This document shows, piece after piece, positions 42,912-52,600 of a stretch of DNA of 64,000 nt. The notes beneath the pieces are model-generated. The model had not been told where the DNA came from. It searched no databases and worked only from the letters and a program-made list of their open reading frames with translations. The translations under genes and the position numbers were made by a program. Positions within the stretch are counted from its first letter, which is position 1; each line of letters opens with the position of its first letter. The stretch is from contig NZ_JAKIHN010000008.1 in NCBI RefSeq assembly GCF_021608185.1, forward strand, positions 62,001 through 126,000. The letters are read 5' to 3'. Source of the DNA: Flavobacterium anseongense (GTDB taxonomy: Bacteria; Bacteroidota; Bacteroidia; Flavobacteriales; Flavobacteriaceae).

Positions 42912-43946
42912 ATGAAAGCTTCTTACTTCAAATACATACTACATTTTAAAAATCCTTCAGGAACTTCACGAGGCATTTTAACCGATAAAGAAACCTGGTT
43001 TATTGTCTTGGAAAGAGATGGTAAAAAAGGAATAGGCGAGTGCGGAATTCTTCGTGGATTATCCGCAGATGATCGATCTGATTATGAAGAAAAAATACAT
43101 TGGGCTTGTCAAAATATTCATCTCGGAGAACAAAAACTTTGGGATGAATTAATCGAATTTCCATCCATTCAATTCGGAATTGAGATGGCTTTTTTGTCTC
43201 TGAAAAGTGAAAATCCATTCGATTTATTTCCTTCTGATTTTACAAATTCCACTAAAAGTATTTCCATAAACGGATTAGTTTGGATGGGCGATGAGGCGTT
43301 TATGAAAACCCAAATTGAGGACAAAATCGAACAAGGTTTTAGCTGTATAAAATTGAAAATCGGAGCCATAGATTTTGACAAAGAAATCGATTTATTGCGG
43401 TTTATTAGAACTAATTTTGATGAAAATATGATTGAAATTCGGGTCGATGCTAACGGTGCTTTTTCTGAAAATGATGCTTTAAATAAAATAAATCAAATTA
43501 CTGGTTTTAAACTTCATAGCATAGAACAGCCTATCAAAAAAAATCAAACTGACACGATGTCAGTTTTGTGTAAAAATAGCCAAATTCCTATAGCTTTGGA
43601 TGAAGAGCTTATTGGTGTGTTTACAAAGGAAGATAAACAGAAATTGCTTCAAAGAATCAAGCCACAATACATCGTTTTGAAGCCAAGTTTTATAGGTGGA
43701 TTTCGAGGCACTTTAGAATGGATTTCGTTGGCCGAAAAATTAAATATCGGCTGGTGGATTACTTCGGCTTTGGAAAGTAATATCGGTTTGAATGCAATTG
43801 CGCAATTTACTTTTTTGCAAAATAATTTAATGCCTCAGGGTTTAGGAACCGGAAGTTTATTTACCAATAATTTTGATTGTCCCTTGACGGTTTCAAGAGG
43901 ACAACTTTGGTATGATAAAAACAAAAATTGGAATTTCAATTTATAA
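42912..43946 (+). CDS. menC: o-Succinylbenzoate synthase
   Basis: This 344-residue enolase-superfamily enzyme dehydrates SHCHC to o-succinylbenzoate. It shows the catalytic Lys in CIKLKIG, metal ligands in EIRVDANGAF, the SIEQPI segment and LDEELIG, and the second Lys in YIVLKPSFIGGFRG. The start at 42912 (MKASYFKYIL) directly follows the metallohydrolase stop; an in-frame ATG at 42888 would add eight residues. It is the last gene of the operon, closed by a strong terminator. Confidence 0.93.
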   Translation: MKASYFKYILHFKNPSGTSRGILTDKETWFIVLERDGKKGIGECGILRGLSADDRSDYEEKIHWACQNIHLGEQKLWDELIEFPSIQFGIEMAFLSLKSENPFDLFPSDFTNSTKSISINGLVWMGDEAFMKTQIEDKIEQGFSCIKLKIGAIDFDKEIDLLRFIRTNFDENMIEIRVDANGAFSENDALNKINQITGFKLHSIEQPIKKNQTDTMSVLCKNSQIPIALDEELIGVFTKEDKQKLLQRIKPQYIVLKPSFIGGFRGTLEWISLAEKLNIGWWITSALESNIGLNAIAQFTFLQNNLMPQGLGTGSLFTNNFDCPLTVSRGQLWYDKNKNWNFNL

Positions 43947-43949
43947 AAA

Positions 43950-43977
43950 AATCCCGTTCAATAGAACGGGATTTTTT
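43950..43977. terminator. Bidirectional terminator after menC
   Basis: A perfect 10-bp stem AATCCCGTTC / GAACGGGATT with a 4-base loop has As on the left and Ts on the right. It serves menC and the convergent MpaB gene. Confidence 0.92.
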
Positions 43978-43986
43978 CTTTAAAAT

Positions 43987-44781
43987 TTATCTGGTTTGAA
44001 TATCCAATTCGTTAATCTGAATTTTATATTCTGATGGAAGTAACATGTTTTTGAAAATTTTTCCAAGCTTCATATTTCGACTGAATTTGTATATCGGAAT
44101 GACTATCGTCAGCAATGAGAAATCACTCAAATACAAAAGTTGTTTCACCCGTTTTGGGACAACTAACTTCTGACTTTCGATAAGCACTTTATATCTAAGC
44201 AAACCAAGATGTTTTTTGTATTGCTTAAAAAGATCAAAAGTATATTTACTCGGTTTTAAATTTTCAATCAAATGCGATTCTCTTATTGGTAACCATTCTT
44301 TATGTGTTGAAGGCAACTCAACTAATCCCATTCTGGTTCCAACACGATAAAAAACATTATAGACTTCTTCCTTTTCATCAGCAGTCAGTTTTCTTTCGAG
44401 AAGTTCATAAGACGCAATCGAATAATGAATAAGCATAAATAAAACATCGCGGTAAGCCCAATCCGGAATTCTCGCACCTCGATTTTGCTCTATTGCACTG
44501 TGTATATCACTTAACATATCAATCGAAGCGTTGGCTTTATCCATAGGAGCAAATACAATCGACTTTGCGTATTTCACTGTAGAAAATAATCTTCCCAAAG
44601 GATCTGATGGCAGTTTTCCGGTATAATAAATCCAATCTACCGCTTTGTTTAGCGCAAATTCAGCAGAAGCTCCGGCAAAAATAAATAGTACCGTATCGCT
44701 CTTTCCCCAGATTTCTCTAACTATTGAATCTTTTTTAACAAATAGTTCCATAATATCTAATTCGTTTGATGATTTATTCAT
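43987..44781 (-). CDS. MpaB-family oxygenase (DUF2236, rubber-oxygenase-like)
   Basis: This is a 264-residue all-helical protein. The first half has FAGASAEFALNKAVDWIYYTGKLPSDPLGRLFSTVKY and, further on, HSAIEQNRGARIPDWAYRDVLFMLIHYSIASYELLERKL. This matches the 'ER-bound oxygenase MpaB/rubber oxygenase' domain, whose members bind heme through His and act on hydrophobic chains. A hydrophobic segment near the C terminus could touch the membrane. The start at 44781 overlaps the preceding lipoprotein by 8 bp; an ATG at 44811 is also possible. The substrate is unknown; the classification is from motif resemblance. Confidence 0.75.
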   Translation of the reverse strand: MNKSSNELDIMELFVKKDSIVREIWGKSDTVLFIFAGASAEFALNKAVDWIYYTGKLPSDPLGRLFSTVKYAKSIVFAPMDKANASIDMLSDIHSAIEQNRGARIPDWAYRDVLFMLIHYSIASYELLERKLTADEKEEVYNVFYRVGTRMGLVELPSTHKEWLPIRESHLIENLKPSKYTFDLFKQYKKHLGLLRYKVLIESQKLVVPKRVKQLLYLSDFSLLTIVIPIYKFSRNMKLGKIFKNMLLPSEYKIQINELDIQTR

Positions 44782-45139
44782 GAATTTTAACCCATTCAAC
44801 ACTTTCATCATCTTTGAGCTTGATGACTAATGTTTTGGTGTGTAAAGGCCAGGATTGTATACGTTCCTGAGCAATCATATAGAAGAAATGATTATTGTCA
44901 ATTCGGTTTGGCTTACCCAGTAAATCCAAAATTTCGACCTTAGTTAAGGTTTTTATTCTGCCACTTGAAACCAAATCGTTGAGCATACTGTTTCGATATG
45001 GATAATCTTCACCTTCCTGTATTTTCCATTTTTCTTTCTCAAATGTTATTTCAGTTTGAGCTTCAGAATTATTTTCATCACTGTTTTTGCAAGCCAAACA
45101 AGGCAATGAAAGGACCAATAAAAAAATTATCTTTTGCAT
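44774..45139 (-). CDS. BamE/SmpA-like small lipoprotein
   Basis: This 121-residue protein has a lipobox (CLAC, Cys17). After an acidic linker, YRNSMLNDLVSSGRIKTLTKVEILDLLGKP and FFYMIAQE resemble the BamE/SmpA-like fold (helix pair with the VxxLLGxP turn, then beta strands). The start follows a TAAATTTG promoter box inside the end of creD. The 3' end overlaps the MpaB gene, so the two are coupled. Role in envelope assembly is an inference from the fold. Confidence 0.75.
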   Translation of the reverse strand: MQKIIFLLVLSLPCLACKNSDENNSEAQTEITFEKEKWKIQEGEDYPYRNSMLNDLVSSGRIKTLTKVEILDLLGKPNRIDNNHFFYMIAQERIQSWPLHTKTLVIKLKDDESVEWVKIHE

Positions 45140-45160
45140 AATTAGGATTATTATCAGTTA

Positions 45161-45168
45161 CAAATTTA
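45161..45168 (-). promoter_or_regulatory. -7 promoter element (TAAATTTG)
   Basis: On the minus strand TAAATTTG is a full consensus match, 21 bp before the lipoprotein ATG at 45139. It overlaps the creD stop codon. Confidence 0.5.
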
Positions 45169-46521
45169 CTTACTCCAATCGATTTTTCTCGAGAAGTACA
45201 TCACAGCTCCAAGTATCAGGAATAATCCAATGCTGCCAACAAGTAAAGCGTAATCTTCCATTTGGATAATTACATAAATGAAGGTGTATAAAACGGAAAG
45301 TGAGGCTCCAATAAACATTGGGAATTTCCTGTTCTTCAAAATCGAAATCGAATACATCGTAATCATAGCAACAACCGAAGTTCCGGCAACGGTATAAGCA
45401 AAGCTAAACGTACTGTGTTCTGTAATCGAAATCAGCAAAGTATAAAACATGATTAAAGCCAAGCCAATCATCGAATACTGAAAAATATGAATGTTGATTT
45501 TGCTAACCGATTGGATTAAGAAGAAAATCAGGAATGTCAAACCAATAACCAGAAAGCCATATTTAGAAGCGCGTTCATTTTGTTGGTATTCATCTACAGT
45601 TTGGATAAGTTTCACACCAAATAAATAATCATCCAAATCAGGCAAAACATTTGCATATTGCTGTGTAAAAGTTCTGTTGATATCGAGAATTTTCCAATCG
45701 GCATGAAATCCATTATTATTGATAGTTTTAGTAGTATCGCTTGCCGCAAATGAACCTTCGAAACTTGGTGATTTCCAATCAGAATCGACGCTTACCGTAG
45801 TTATTTTTCCAACCGGAATAAATTTCACACTATTACTTCCGTTATAGGTTATTCCGAAATTGAAATTGATTTTGTCTTTATTTACTAATGCTTTATAGTC
45901 GAAATTGTTAGTAGCCAAAACGCTGTAATCGCTTTTGTCATTGTTTTGTGGTTCGAAAGAATAGGCATCATTATTCAGCTTAATTTTAAGCTCGCTTTTG
46001 ATACTTTTTAAATTGGTCGTTTTTACAATTATCGAAGCTTTGTTCCACTGAATATTTTCTTCCGCAACTCCGAGTTTTGTAAAATTTGGACTTGTAAAAT
46101 TTCCACTGAAATTCATATCTGCCGTGAAAACCACATGATTAAAAATACCGCGTTTGAGCGATTCATTCTTCTTGATATTAGAAGTGTTTTTCAATTCATT
46201 TGGAAAGAAATAGGCATAATTGTTTACCAATTTTCTTTCGATTGTAGTTACACCAGTTTTTGGATTAGTGACATTGTAGGCTTCGTAGCTGGTGTACGGA
46301 ATTCTTAAAACCGGGCCATAAAATAAAACGTCTTTTCCCCATAAATTGGTGACTTCATCAACCATTTCCATTTTTCGCTGTGAACGTTCGCGGATTAAAT
46401 CCTGTACAAAGAATAGCGGAATTAATAAGACTAAGGTTAGGAATCCGACCATAATCATTTTGGCGGTATTCGATTGAAAGAATGATTTAACTTCGGTAAT
46501 TTGATTTTCTGAATTTTCCAT
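45166..46521 (-). CDS. creD: CreD-family inner-membrane protein
   Basis: This 451-residue protein has an N-terminal membrane anchor (about 20-42), then FVQDLIRERSQRKMEMVDEV and WGKDVLFYGPVLRIPY, which are CreD signatures. A large periplasmic domain (about 50-310) and five C-terminal helices (about 325-445) follow. CreD is linked to envelope integrity and colicin/beta-lactam phenotypes in Enterobacteria; its molecular job is unknown. Here there is no creBC pair; a small winged-helix regulator and two small membrane proteins precede it. It lies 18 bp after 46540-46839 and is probably cotranscribed with it. Confidence 0.92.
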   Translation of the reverse strand: MENSENQITEVKSFFQSNTAKMIMVGFLTLVLLIPLFFVQDLIRERSQRKMEMVDEVTNLWGKDVLFYGPVLRIPYTSYEAYNVTNPKTGVTTIERKLVNNYAYFFPNELKNTSNIKKNESLKRGIFNHVVFTADMNFSGNFTSPNFTKLGVAEENIQWNKASIIVKTTNLKSIKSELKIKLNNDAYSFEPQNNDKSDYSVLATNNFDYKALVNKDKINFNFGITYNGSNSVKFIPVGKITTVSVDSDWKSPSFEGSFAASDTTKTINNNGFHADWKILDINRTFTQQYANVLPDLDDYLFGVKLIQTVDEYQQNERASKYGFLVIGLTFLIFFLIQSVSKINIHIFQYSMIGLALIMFYTLLISITEHSTFSFAYTVAGTSVVAMITMYSISILKNRKFPMFIGASLSVLYTFIYVIIQMEDYALLVGSIGLFLILGAVMYFSRKIDWSK

Positions 46522-46539
46522 GATTTTAATTGTTTTTAG

Positions 46540-46839
46540 TTAGAATAAATTATTGTGAAATACGATGTTTATATACAGTAATGTAATTGGGATGTTTGCC
46601 AAAAGAATAAGCATGCGAATAGCGATGATTTCTCTTTCTAAGCGATTGATAATAAAATGATATAGTAAGTGGATTAATGTTATACCATTCAAAAGGATAG
46701 CTACAAGAACATAAAAAAAGCCGGTAATCATAATTTCTAAGTTATCCTGAAAGCTAAAGTGAATTAGTAATAAAAGTGTTCCAATGCCAAATGACGTAAT
46801 GGCCAAATAAGTTGAAAATTTTCCTGTTGCTGTTTTCAT
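46540..46839 (-). CDS. Small three-helix membrane protein
   Basis: This 99-residue protein has three hydrophobic segments (about 9-28, 34-62, 74-95) and no soluble domain. I recognise no family. It lies directly upstream of creD (18 bp) and behind a 17-bp palindrome at 46861-46877 that also occurs in related form upstream of 47804. That suggests joint control with the regulator gene. Confidence 0.7.
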   Translation of the reverse strand: MKTATGKFSTYLAITSFGIGTLLLLIHFSFQDNLEIMITGFFYVLVAILLNGITLIHLLYHFIINRLEREIIAIRMLILLANIPITLLYINIVFHNNLF

Positions 46840-46855
46840 AGTTTTAATTTATTTG

Positions 46856-46877
46856 AAAGTACTTTGAAATTCAAAGT
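46856..46877. promoter_or_regulatory. Palindromic operator, copy 1
   Basis: ACTTTGAAATTCAAAGT (46861-46877) is a perfect 17-bp inverted repeat, preceded by GAAAGT. It lies 17 bp upstream of the ATG at 46839. The same AAAGTACTTTGAA core occurs at 47808. Confidence 0.6.
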
Positions 46878-46896
46878 TTAGTAATAAAAAAATAGA

Positions 46897-47193
46897 TTAA
46901 GATTTCGATATTAATTTTTCAAGTGCTTCGATGTGTTCCCTAAATGCTTTTTTTCCTGCTGTCGTGGCAATATACCTCGTGTTAGGTTTCTTTCCGATAA
47001 ATTGTTTTTCAATCATGATATAATTTTCGGTTTCCAATGCTTTGGTATGACTGGCCAGATTGCCATCGGTCACGCCTAGCAGTTCTTTCAGCATATTAAA
47101 ATCGACACTTTCATTAACCATGAGCACCGACATAATCCCGAGACGAATTCGGTGATCAAAAGCTTTGTTTATATTTTGGATGATAGCTTTCAA
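46897..47193 (-). CDS. Winged-helix transcriptional regulator
   Basis: This 98-residue single-domain regulator reads DHRIRLGIMSVLM, then the helix-turn-helix LKELLGVTDGNLASHTKALE and the wing QFIGKKPNTRYIATTAGKKAFREH. It is of the HTH_34/PadR-MarR-like type with no ligand domain. It starts 2 bp after the upstream membrane-protein gene. The palindromes at 46856-46877 and 47808-47830 are the likely binding sites. A repressor role is inferred from their overlap with the promoters. Confidence 0.9.
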   Translation of the reverse strand: MKAIIQNINKAFDHRIRLGIMSVLMVNESVDFNMLKELLGVTDGNLASHTKALETENYIMIEKQFIGKKPNTRYIATTAGKKAFREHIEALEKLISKS

Positions 47194-47195
47194 AA

Positions 47196-47804
47196 TTAAT
47201 TTCTATCGTATTTAAAATACATTACAGCTCCATAAACTATATGGCAAATACCAAATCCTATAACCCAAAAGTACAAACCATATCCTGAAAACTCAACGGC
47301 AATTAAACCTAAAATAATTTCAGTTATGCCTAAATAACGAACGTCTTTTAAAGTGTATTTACTAGCATTCAGACAAGCCAATCCATAAAAAATTAAAGTT
47401 ATTGGAGCAATCAGACCATAAACGCCGTGACGCAATAGGAGTAAAGCAAAAATTCCACCTGTAAACAAAGGAATTGAAAAGTTTATCAGCAGTCTTTTGG
47501 ATGAAGCATTCCAGACATTTTCTCCTAATTTTTTTGCTTTTTGCTTTGTCATAATGAAAGCCGTAACTAATGAAAGTACTAAAACAACAAAAGCAGTTAG
47601 GACAATTAGTTTAAAGGTTAATCCTTCGATAATTACAACATCATATTTGTTTTTCTCTAAAAGAGTATTGACTATATAAGCACCAATTAATGCATAAATC
47701 CCAGCCAAAATTCCGGATAAGCCACTTAATGAAATAAATTGTGTTGATTTTGACATCATGTCCTTGATGTCTTGTATGTCCTTAAGATATTTTTCGTTTT
47801 CCAT
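47196..47804 (-). CDS. Multi-helix membrane protein coupled to a winged-helix regulator
   Basis: This 202-residue protein has a cytoplasmic N terminus (YLKDIQDIKDMMSKSTQF) and six hydrophobic segments from about residue 22 to 195. No enzymatic motif is seen. It is the first gene of the pair with the winged-helix regulator (2-bp gap). From memory, this pairing recurs in Bacteroidota; the membrane protein may sense the signal for the regulator. A palindromic operator is 4-26 bp upstream of the ATG. Confidence 0.8.
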   Translation of the reverse strand: MENEKYLKDIQDIKDMMSKSTQFISLSGLSGILAGIYALIGAYIVNTLLEKNKYDVVIIEGLTFKLIVLTAFVVLVLSLVTAFIMTKQKAKKLGENVWNASSKRLLINFSIPLFTGGIFALLLLRHGVYGLIAPITLIFYGLACLNASKYTLKDVRYLGITEIILGLIAVEFSGYGLYFWVIGFGICHIVYGAVMYFKYDRN

Positions 47805-47807
47805 TTT

Positions 47808-47830
47808 AAAGTACTTTGAATTGCAAAGTA
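47808..47830. promoter_or_regulatory. Palindromic operator, copy 2
   Basis: ACTTTGAATTGCAAAGT (47813-47829) has 6-bp arms ACTTTG / CAAAGT and is preceded by AAAGT. On the minus strand TTTACTTTGC reads like a -7 box, so a bound protein would block the promoter of 47804. Confidence 0.6.
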
Positions 47831-47867
47831 AATGAATAATTTTTCAGTGACCAAATGTTTTTTCAAT

Positions 47868-47875
47868 TATTTTTG
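47868..47875 (+). promoter_or_regulatory. -7 promoter element (TATTTTTG)
   Basis: TATTTTTG is a full match, 14 bp before the M28 peptidase ATG, so the leader would be very short. Confidence 0.5.
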
Positions 47876-47889
47876 ATAAAAAAATAACC

Positions 47890-49260
47890 ATGAACAAAAT
47901 TGCTTTTTCCGCTTTACTATTCACATCCATTATTTATTCGCAAAGCAACGACCAACAGATGCTCAAGAATATTTATGCTTTTACATTGACAAATTCAAAA
48001 TGCTATTCCTGGTTGGATGATTTGTCAAATAAAATTGGTTCCCGAATGTCGGGCTCGGTTGGAGCTGAAAAAGCTGTGGCTTATGTAAAAGCACAACTCG
48101 AAACTTTGGGTTTAGATAAAGTCTATCTTCAGGAAGTAATGGTGCCAAAATGGGTGAGAGGCGAAAAAGAAACAGCGTTTATTTTGGATAATAAAGCCAA
48201 AGTAAGTATTCCGATTTGTGCACTTGGTGGTTCGGTAGCGACATCAAAAAATGGATTGACTGCCGAAGTTATAGAAGTACATAGTTTAAAAGAATTGGAA
48301 ACTCTCGGAGCAGATAAAATAAAAGGCAAAATAGTTTTTTACAACCGACCATTTGAAGCTGCAAATATTGATGCTTTTAAATCGTATGGTGGATGTGTTG
48401 ACCAAAGATATTCCGGAGCTGGAAAAGCTGCAAAAATGGGTGCTGTTGCAACCATTGTCCGTTCAATGGGTTTTAGATTGGATGATTTTCCGCATACCGG
48501 CGCACAAAGCTATGGTGATTTGCCAAAAGACCAATATATTCCAACGGCTGCGATTAGTACGAATGCAGCTGAATTATTGAGCAAAAAACTTAAAGAGAAT
48601 AAGGGTTTAAAATTCTTTATGAAGCTTTCCTGCCAAACATTTGATGATGTGCTTTCGTATAATGTAATTGGTGAAATCACAGGTTCGGAACATCCGGAAA
48701 AAATTATGGTCGTTGGTGGACATCTTGATTCCTGGGATTTGGCTGATGGTTCGCATGATGATGGCGCGGGTGTTGTGCAGAGCATGGGAGTATTGGAGTT
48801 ATTTAAAAAATTAAATTACAAGCCAAAGAATACAATTAGAGCTGTACTTTTTATGAATGAAGAGTTTGGTGGAAGAGGCGGAAGAAAATATGAAGAATTG
48901 TCAAAATTGAATAAAGAAAATCACATCTTTGCCCTCGAAAGCGATGCCGGTGGTTTTTCACCAAGAGGTTTTTCATTTGAATGTGATGGAGTTAATTTCG
49001 AAAAAGTAACTAACTGGAAATATTTATTTGAACCTTATTTAATACACAGTTTTACAATAGATCACACAGGTTCTGATATTGAACATCTTACTTCAGCAAA
49101 AATCGTTAAAGCAGGTTTGCGCCCCGATTCACAACGTTATTTTGATTATCATCATGCCGCGAATGATAAATTTGATGCTGTGAATAAACGGGAACTGGAA
49201 CTTGGTACCGCAGCAATGGCTTCGTTAACGTATCTGTTCGATCAAAACGGAATTGATTAA
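47890..49260 (+). CDS. Exported M28-family metallopeptidase
   Basis: This 456-residue protein has a signal peptide (cleavage near IYSQ, residue 18). It carries a PA-type insert (about 100-245) and the M28 zinc set: GGHLDSWD, DDGAG, NEEFGGRGG (catalytic Glu and ligand), ESDAG, and DYHHAANDKFD. The match is to the plasma glutamate carboxypeptidase-like group, which removes N-terminal residues from peptides. Probable place is the periplasm. The next gene begins 2 bp after the stop. Confidence 0.93.
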   Translation: MNKIAFSALLFTSIIYSQSNDQQMLKNIYAFTLTNSKCYSWLDDLSNKIGSRMSGSVGAEKAVAYVKAQLETLGLDKVYLQEVMVPKWVRGEKETAFILDNKAKVSIPICALGGSVATSKNGLTAEVIEVHSLKELETLGADKIKGKIVFYNRPFEAANIDAFKSYGGCVDQRYSGAGKAAKMGAVATIVRSMGFRLDDFPHTGAQSYGDLPKDQYIPTAAISTNAAELLSKKLKENKGLKFFMKLSCQTFDDVLSYNVIGEITGSEHPEKIMVVGGHLDSWDLADGSHDDGAGVVQSMGVLELFKKLNYKPKNTIRAVLFMNEEFGGRGGRKYEELSKLNKENHIFALESDAGGFSPRGFSFECDGVNFEKVTNWKYLFEPYLIHSFTIDHTGSDIEHLTSAKIVKAGLRPDSQRYFDYHHAANDKFDAVNKRELELGTAAMASLTYLFDQNGID

Positions 49261-49262
49261 TT

Positions 49263-49613
49263 GTGAAACCCGCAGATTTATACATACTAAATCAACCCGA
49301 AAACTATAGGAATATTTTATTTCACATTATAGCCGTAGTTCAAAATACAATCCCGGAAACTACTTTAGAGTATAAATGGACAGTTCCTTATTTCTATTAT
49401 AAAAAGAAACCGCTATGTTATTTGAATGCCAGTCATAAACATGGCTTTGTAGATGTTGGTTTTGCTAAAGGATTTCAATTAAAAAGTAATCTCGATTATT
49501 TGATTGCCGATAATGGAAGGAATACGGTTAAATCACTTCGCTATTTCTCTTTGGAACAAATAGACAATTCCATTTTAATTTCAGTTCTCGAAGAAGCCAA
49601 AACTTTATATTAA
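49263..49613 (+). CDS. DUF1801-family protein with GTG start
   Basis: This 116-residue protein has the YdhG/DUF1801 pattern: ETTLEYKWTVPYFYYKKKPLCYLNASHKHGFVDVGFAKG, then LRYFSLEQID. The fold is phosphoprotein-like with unknown role. The start is GTG at 49263, 2 bp after the M28 stop. No ATG lies near the conserved N terminus, so coupling to the upstream stop is the likely mode of initiation. It is closed by a bidirectional terminator. Confidence 0.85.
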   Translation: MKPADLYILNQPENYRNILFHIIAVVQNTIPETTLEYKWTVPYFYYKKKPLCYLNASHKHGFVDVGFAKGFQLKSNLDYLIADNGRNTVKSLRYFSLEQIDNSILISVLEEAKTLY

Positions 49614-49618
49614 AAAAA

Positions 49619-49647
49619 AACGTCCCGATATACGGGACGTTTTTTTA
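49619..49647. terminator. Bidirectional terminator
   Basis: A perfect 9-bp stem AACGTCCCG / CGGGACGTT with a 5-base loop has an A tract on the left and a T tract on the right. It ends both the DUF1801 gene and the giant adhesin operon. Confidence 0.92.
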
Positions 49648-49653
49648 TTTAAA

Positions 49654-52600
49654 TTAATATTCTCTGTTGATATAAATCCAACCCGTTTTCGCCGGTAGAT
49701 TATCATTGAAATCAATAACATAGTAATAAGTTCCATCAGGTAACTCGTCACCTTTGTCAGATTGACCTTTCCATTCATTGGTATAGCCAGCTTTGCTATA
49801 GACTTTCATTCCGTATCTATTGAAAATACTCAGGTGTTTTACATTTAATTGGGTTAAATCAAAGAACTCGTTATCCCCATCATTATTTACAGAAATTCCT
49901 TTTTGGATACCACAGAAAATTCTATCCAAAGTAATCGGTTCCGATTTATAACATCCATCTGCATTGGTAACAGTCACAGAGAAAGTGATTGGCATTTCTT
50001 CGACTACTGTGGTTGAATTTAAATATTCAGTAACATTAAATGTACTTGAGTTATTGCCAACTGTCTGACCATTGCTGTTACTCCAAACAAAACTAGCTGT
50101 ATTGAGATCGATAGTATTATTTAAACTGGTAACTTCTAAAATAAAATCGTTACCAACACAATTTCCGGATAGTTCAAAATCAAACGCACTTTGAACAGTT
50201 ACTGAAAGACTTCCGTTATTGGCACATTGTCCGGCATCAGGAACAAATGTGTAAGTTCCCGAAGCTGTATTGTCAATAACCGCTGGTGTCCAGGTTCCTG
50301 TATATCCTTGTATAGATGTAGCAGGAAGTGCAGGAGCAGTTTCGCCAATACATAACGGAGCAACAGTATTAAATGTAGCAGTTACTTTTTGGTTAACTGT
50401 TACCGAAACAGTTCCGCTTGACGCACATTGTCCAGCAGTTGGAGTAAAGGTATACGTTCCCGATAATGTGTTACTTACCGTACTTGGTGACCAAGTTCCG
50501 GTAAATCCTTCTAAAGAAGTTGTAGGTAAAACAGGTGCTGTATCTCCATTACAAATTGCTGGTATTGCTGCAAACGTACTTGGTGTAGGTTGATTAACAG
50601 TTACCGAAACAGTTCCGCTTGACGCACATTGTCCGGCAGTTGGAGTAAAGGTATACGTTCCCGATTGTGTATTACTCACTACGCTTGGTGACCAAGTTCC
50701 TGTAAATCCTTCTAATGAAGTTGCAGGCAGGACAGGTGCTGTATCTCCATTACAAATAGCAGCTATAGCCGCAAATGTACTTGGAGTAGGTTGGTTAACA
50801 GTAATAGTTAAACTTCCGTTTGCCGCACATTGACCTGAATTTGGTGTAAATACATACGTTCCTGTTTGAGTGTTGTCTACAGTAGCTGGATTCCAAGTAC
50901 CCGTAAATCCTTCTAATGAAGTTGATGGCAATGTTACAACATCTCCTCTACAAATTGTTATTGGAGTAAATGTTGCTGTAACAGTTGGATTTACAACTAT
51001 AGTTCCATTTAAAGTGACAGTGTTGCAACCACCTACAGTACTTACAGAGTATGGGAATGTTCCTGATTGCGTTGGAGTTCCGCTTATAGTAAATACCCCG
51101 GTTCCAGAGTCAAAACTACCAGTTACTCCAGTTGGAAGTCCAGTCACAGTAACATCTGTAGTGTTTACTGATGTATAAGTTATAGCATTAATTGCAGTAT
51201 TAATACAAACAGATTGAGTGTTATTCGCCGAAGTTAAATTCAACGTTACAGTAGGTAATAAAGATACCGTTCCTGATGCTGAAAGCGAGCTACATTCAAC
51301 CGAAGTAATGCTTACGGCATCTATGAAATTACCAACAGTTGGATCTCCACCCGTACTTGACACAGACACAAATCGAATAGTATAATTATTTCCTGAAGTT
51401 GTAGGAATAGTATAATTTAAAGTACGATAAACCCATGCAGCATTAGAATCGTTAAAGTTTCCTAGACTTGTGTATGGACCACCAATTGGACCAATTTCAA
51501 CTCCAACAACATCATTTCCTTGACGACCTCTATGAGCAAATGAAATTTGTAATTGAGCTCCGGGATATGTAGTGAAATCCTGGAAAATTGTATCCGTTGA
51601 ATTTCCGTTCATTTCAATAAAATTACTTCCTTGATAAGCAAAAACACCTTCGAAACCTGCTGCTGGCCAAATTTCCATAATTCCATCCGGAGCAGTAGTA
51701 TCCCAGCAAGGAACCGCAGCTTCATTAATCATGTTAGGGAAAGCACCGCTTGTTGTCGGACTTTCAAAACTGCCATTGCAGAAAGAAGTTCCGGTTGGTG
51801 TAATTACCACAGTATAAGTTCCGGCAACAGATGTGTTAAAGCTAGCCACATTACCTGGGTTTGTAAATCCAGCTGGAACTGTCCAAACATAATTGTAGCT
51901 GCCTGCCACTGCAGGTGTGGCGGTAATAGTTGCTGATTGACCGGAACAGATAGTTGAACTGTTAACAGTCACAACCGGAGGTGCCGGATTAACCAAAGTC
52001 ACCACTTGAGTTGATGTTGCAGTACAATATGTAGTTGTTAGGCTGAAATTAGTATATGTTCCCGCATTCAATCCCGTCAATACAATTTGACCACTAGTGT
52101 CAGCTATTATAGTAATTGGGCCAACTACAACTGTATCATCTGTATATGTTACGGCATAAGATTGGTTTGGAACTAAATTACTAATAGTAATTGTTCCGTT
52201 ATTACCATTACAATTCAAAGGATCAGTACTCGTAATTGGTACTATCGACTCAACAGTAAGTGTTATAACGTCAGTTGAAGCAAAAGTGCAACTGTTTACA
52301 GCATAATTAAAGTTAGCATAGACTCCAACTGTTAATCCACTCAAGAGGTACTGACCTGCGCTATTAGAGGTGATTGTTAATGGGCCAACAACAGCACTAT
52401 TATGAGTATAAGTCATAGTGTAGGTTGTATCCGGAGCCAAATTATCAATAGTAATAGATCCATCATTTCCATTACAAATCGTAGGATTTGTTGAGGTGTA
52501 AGTTGGATTTTCCTGTAATGTATAAGTCGCTATAAAATTATTTCCGGCATTATTTATATGAATAGTATCATCACATTGTGTTGTAGAATTTACATCTCCG

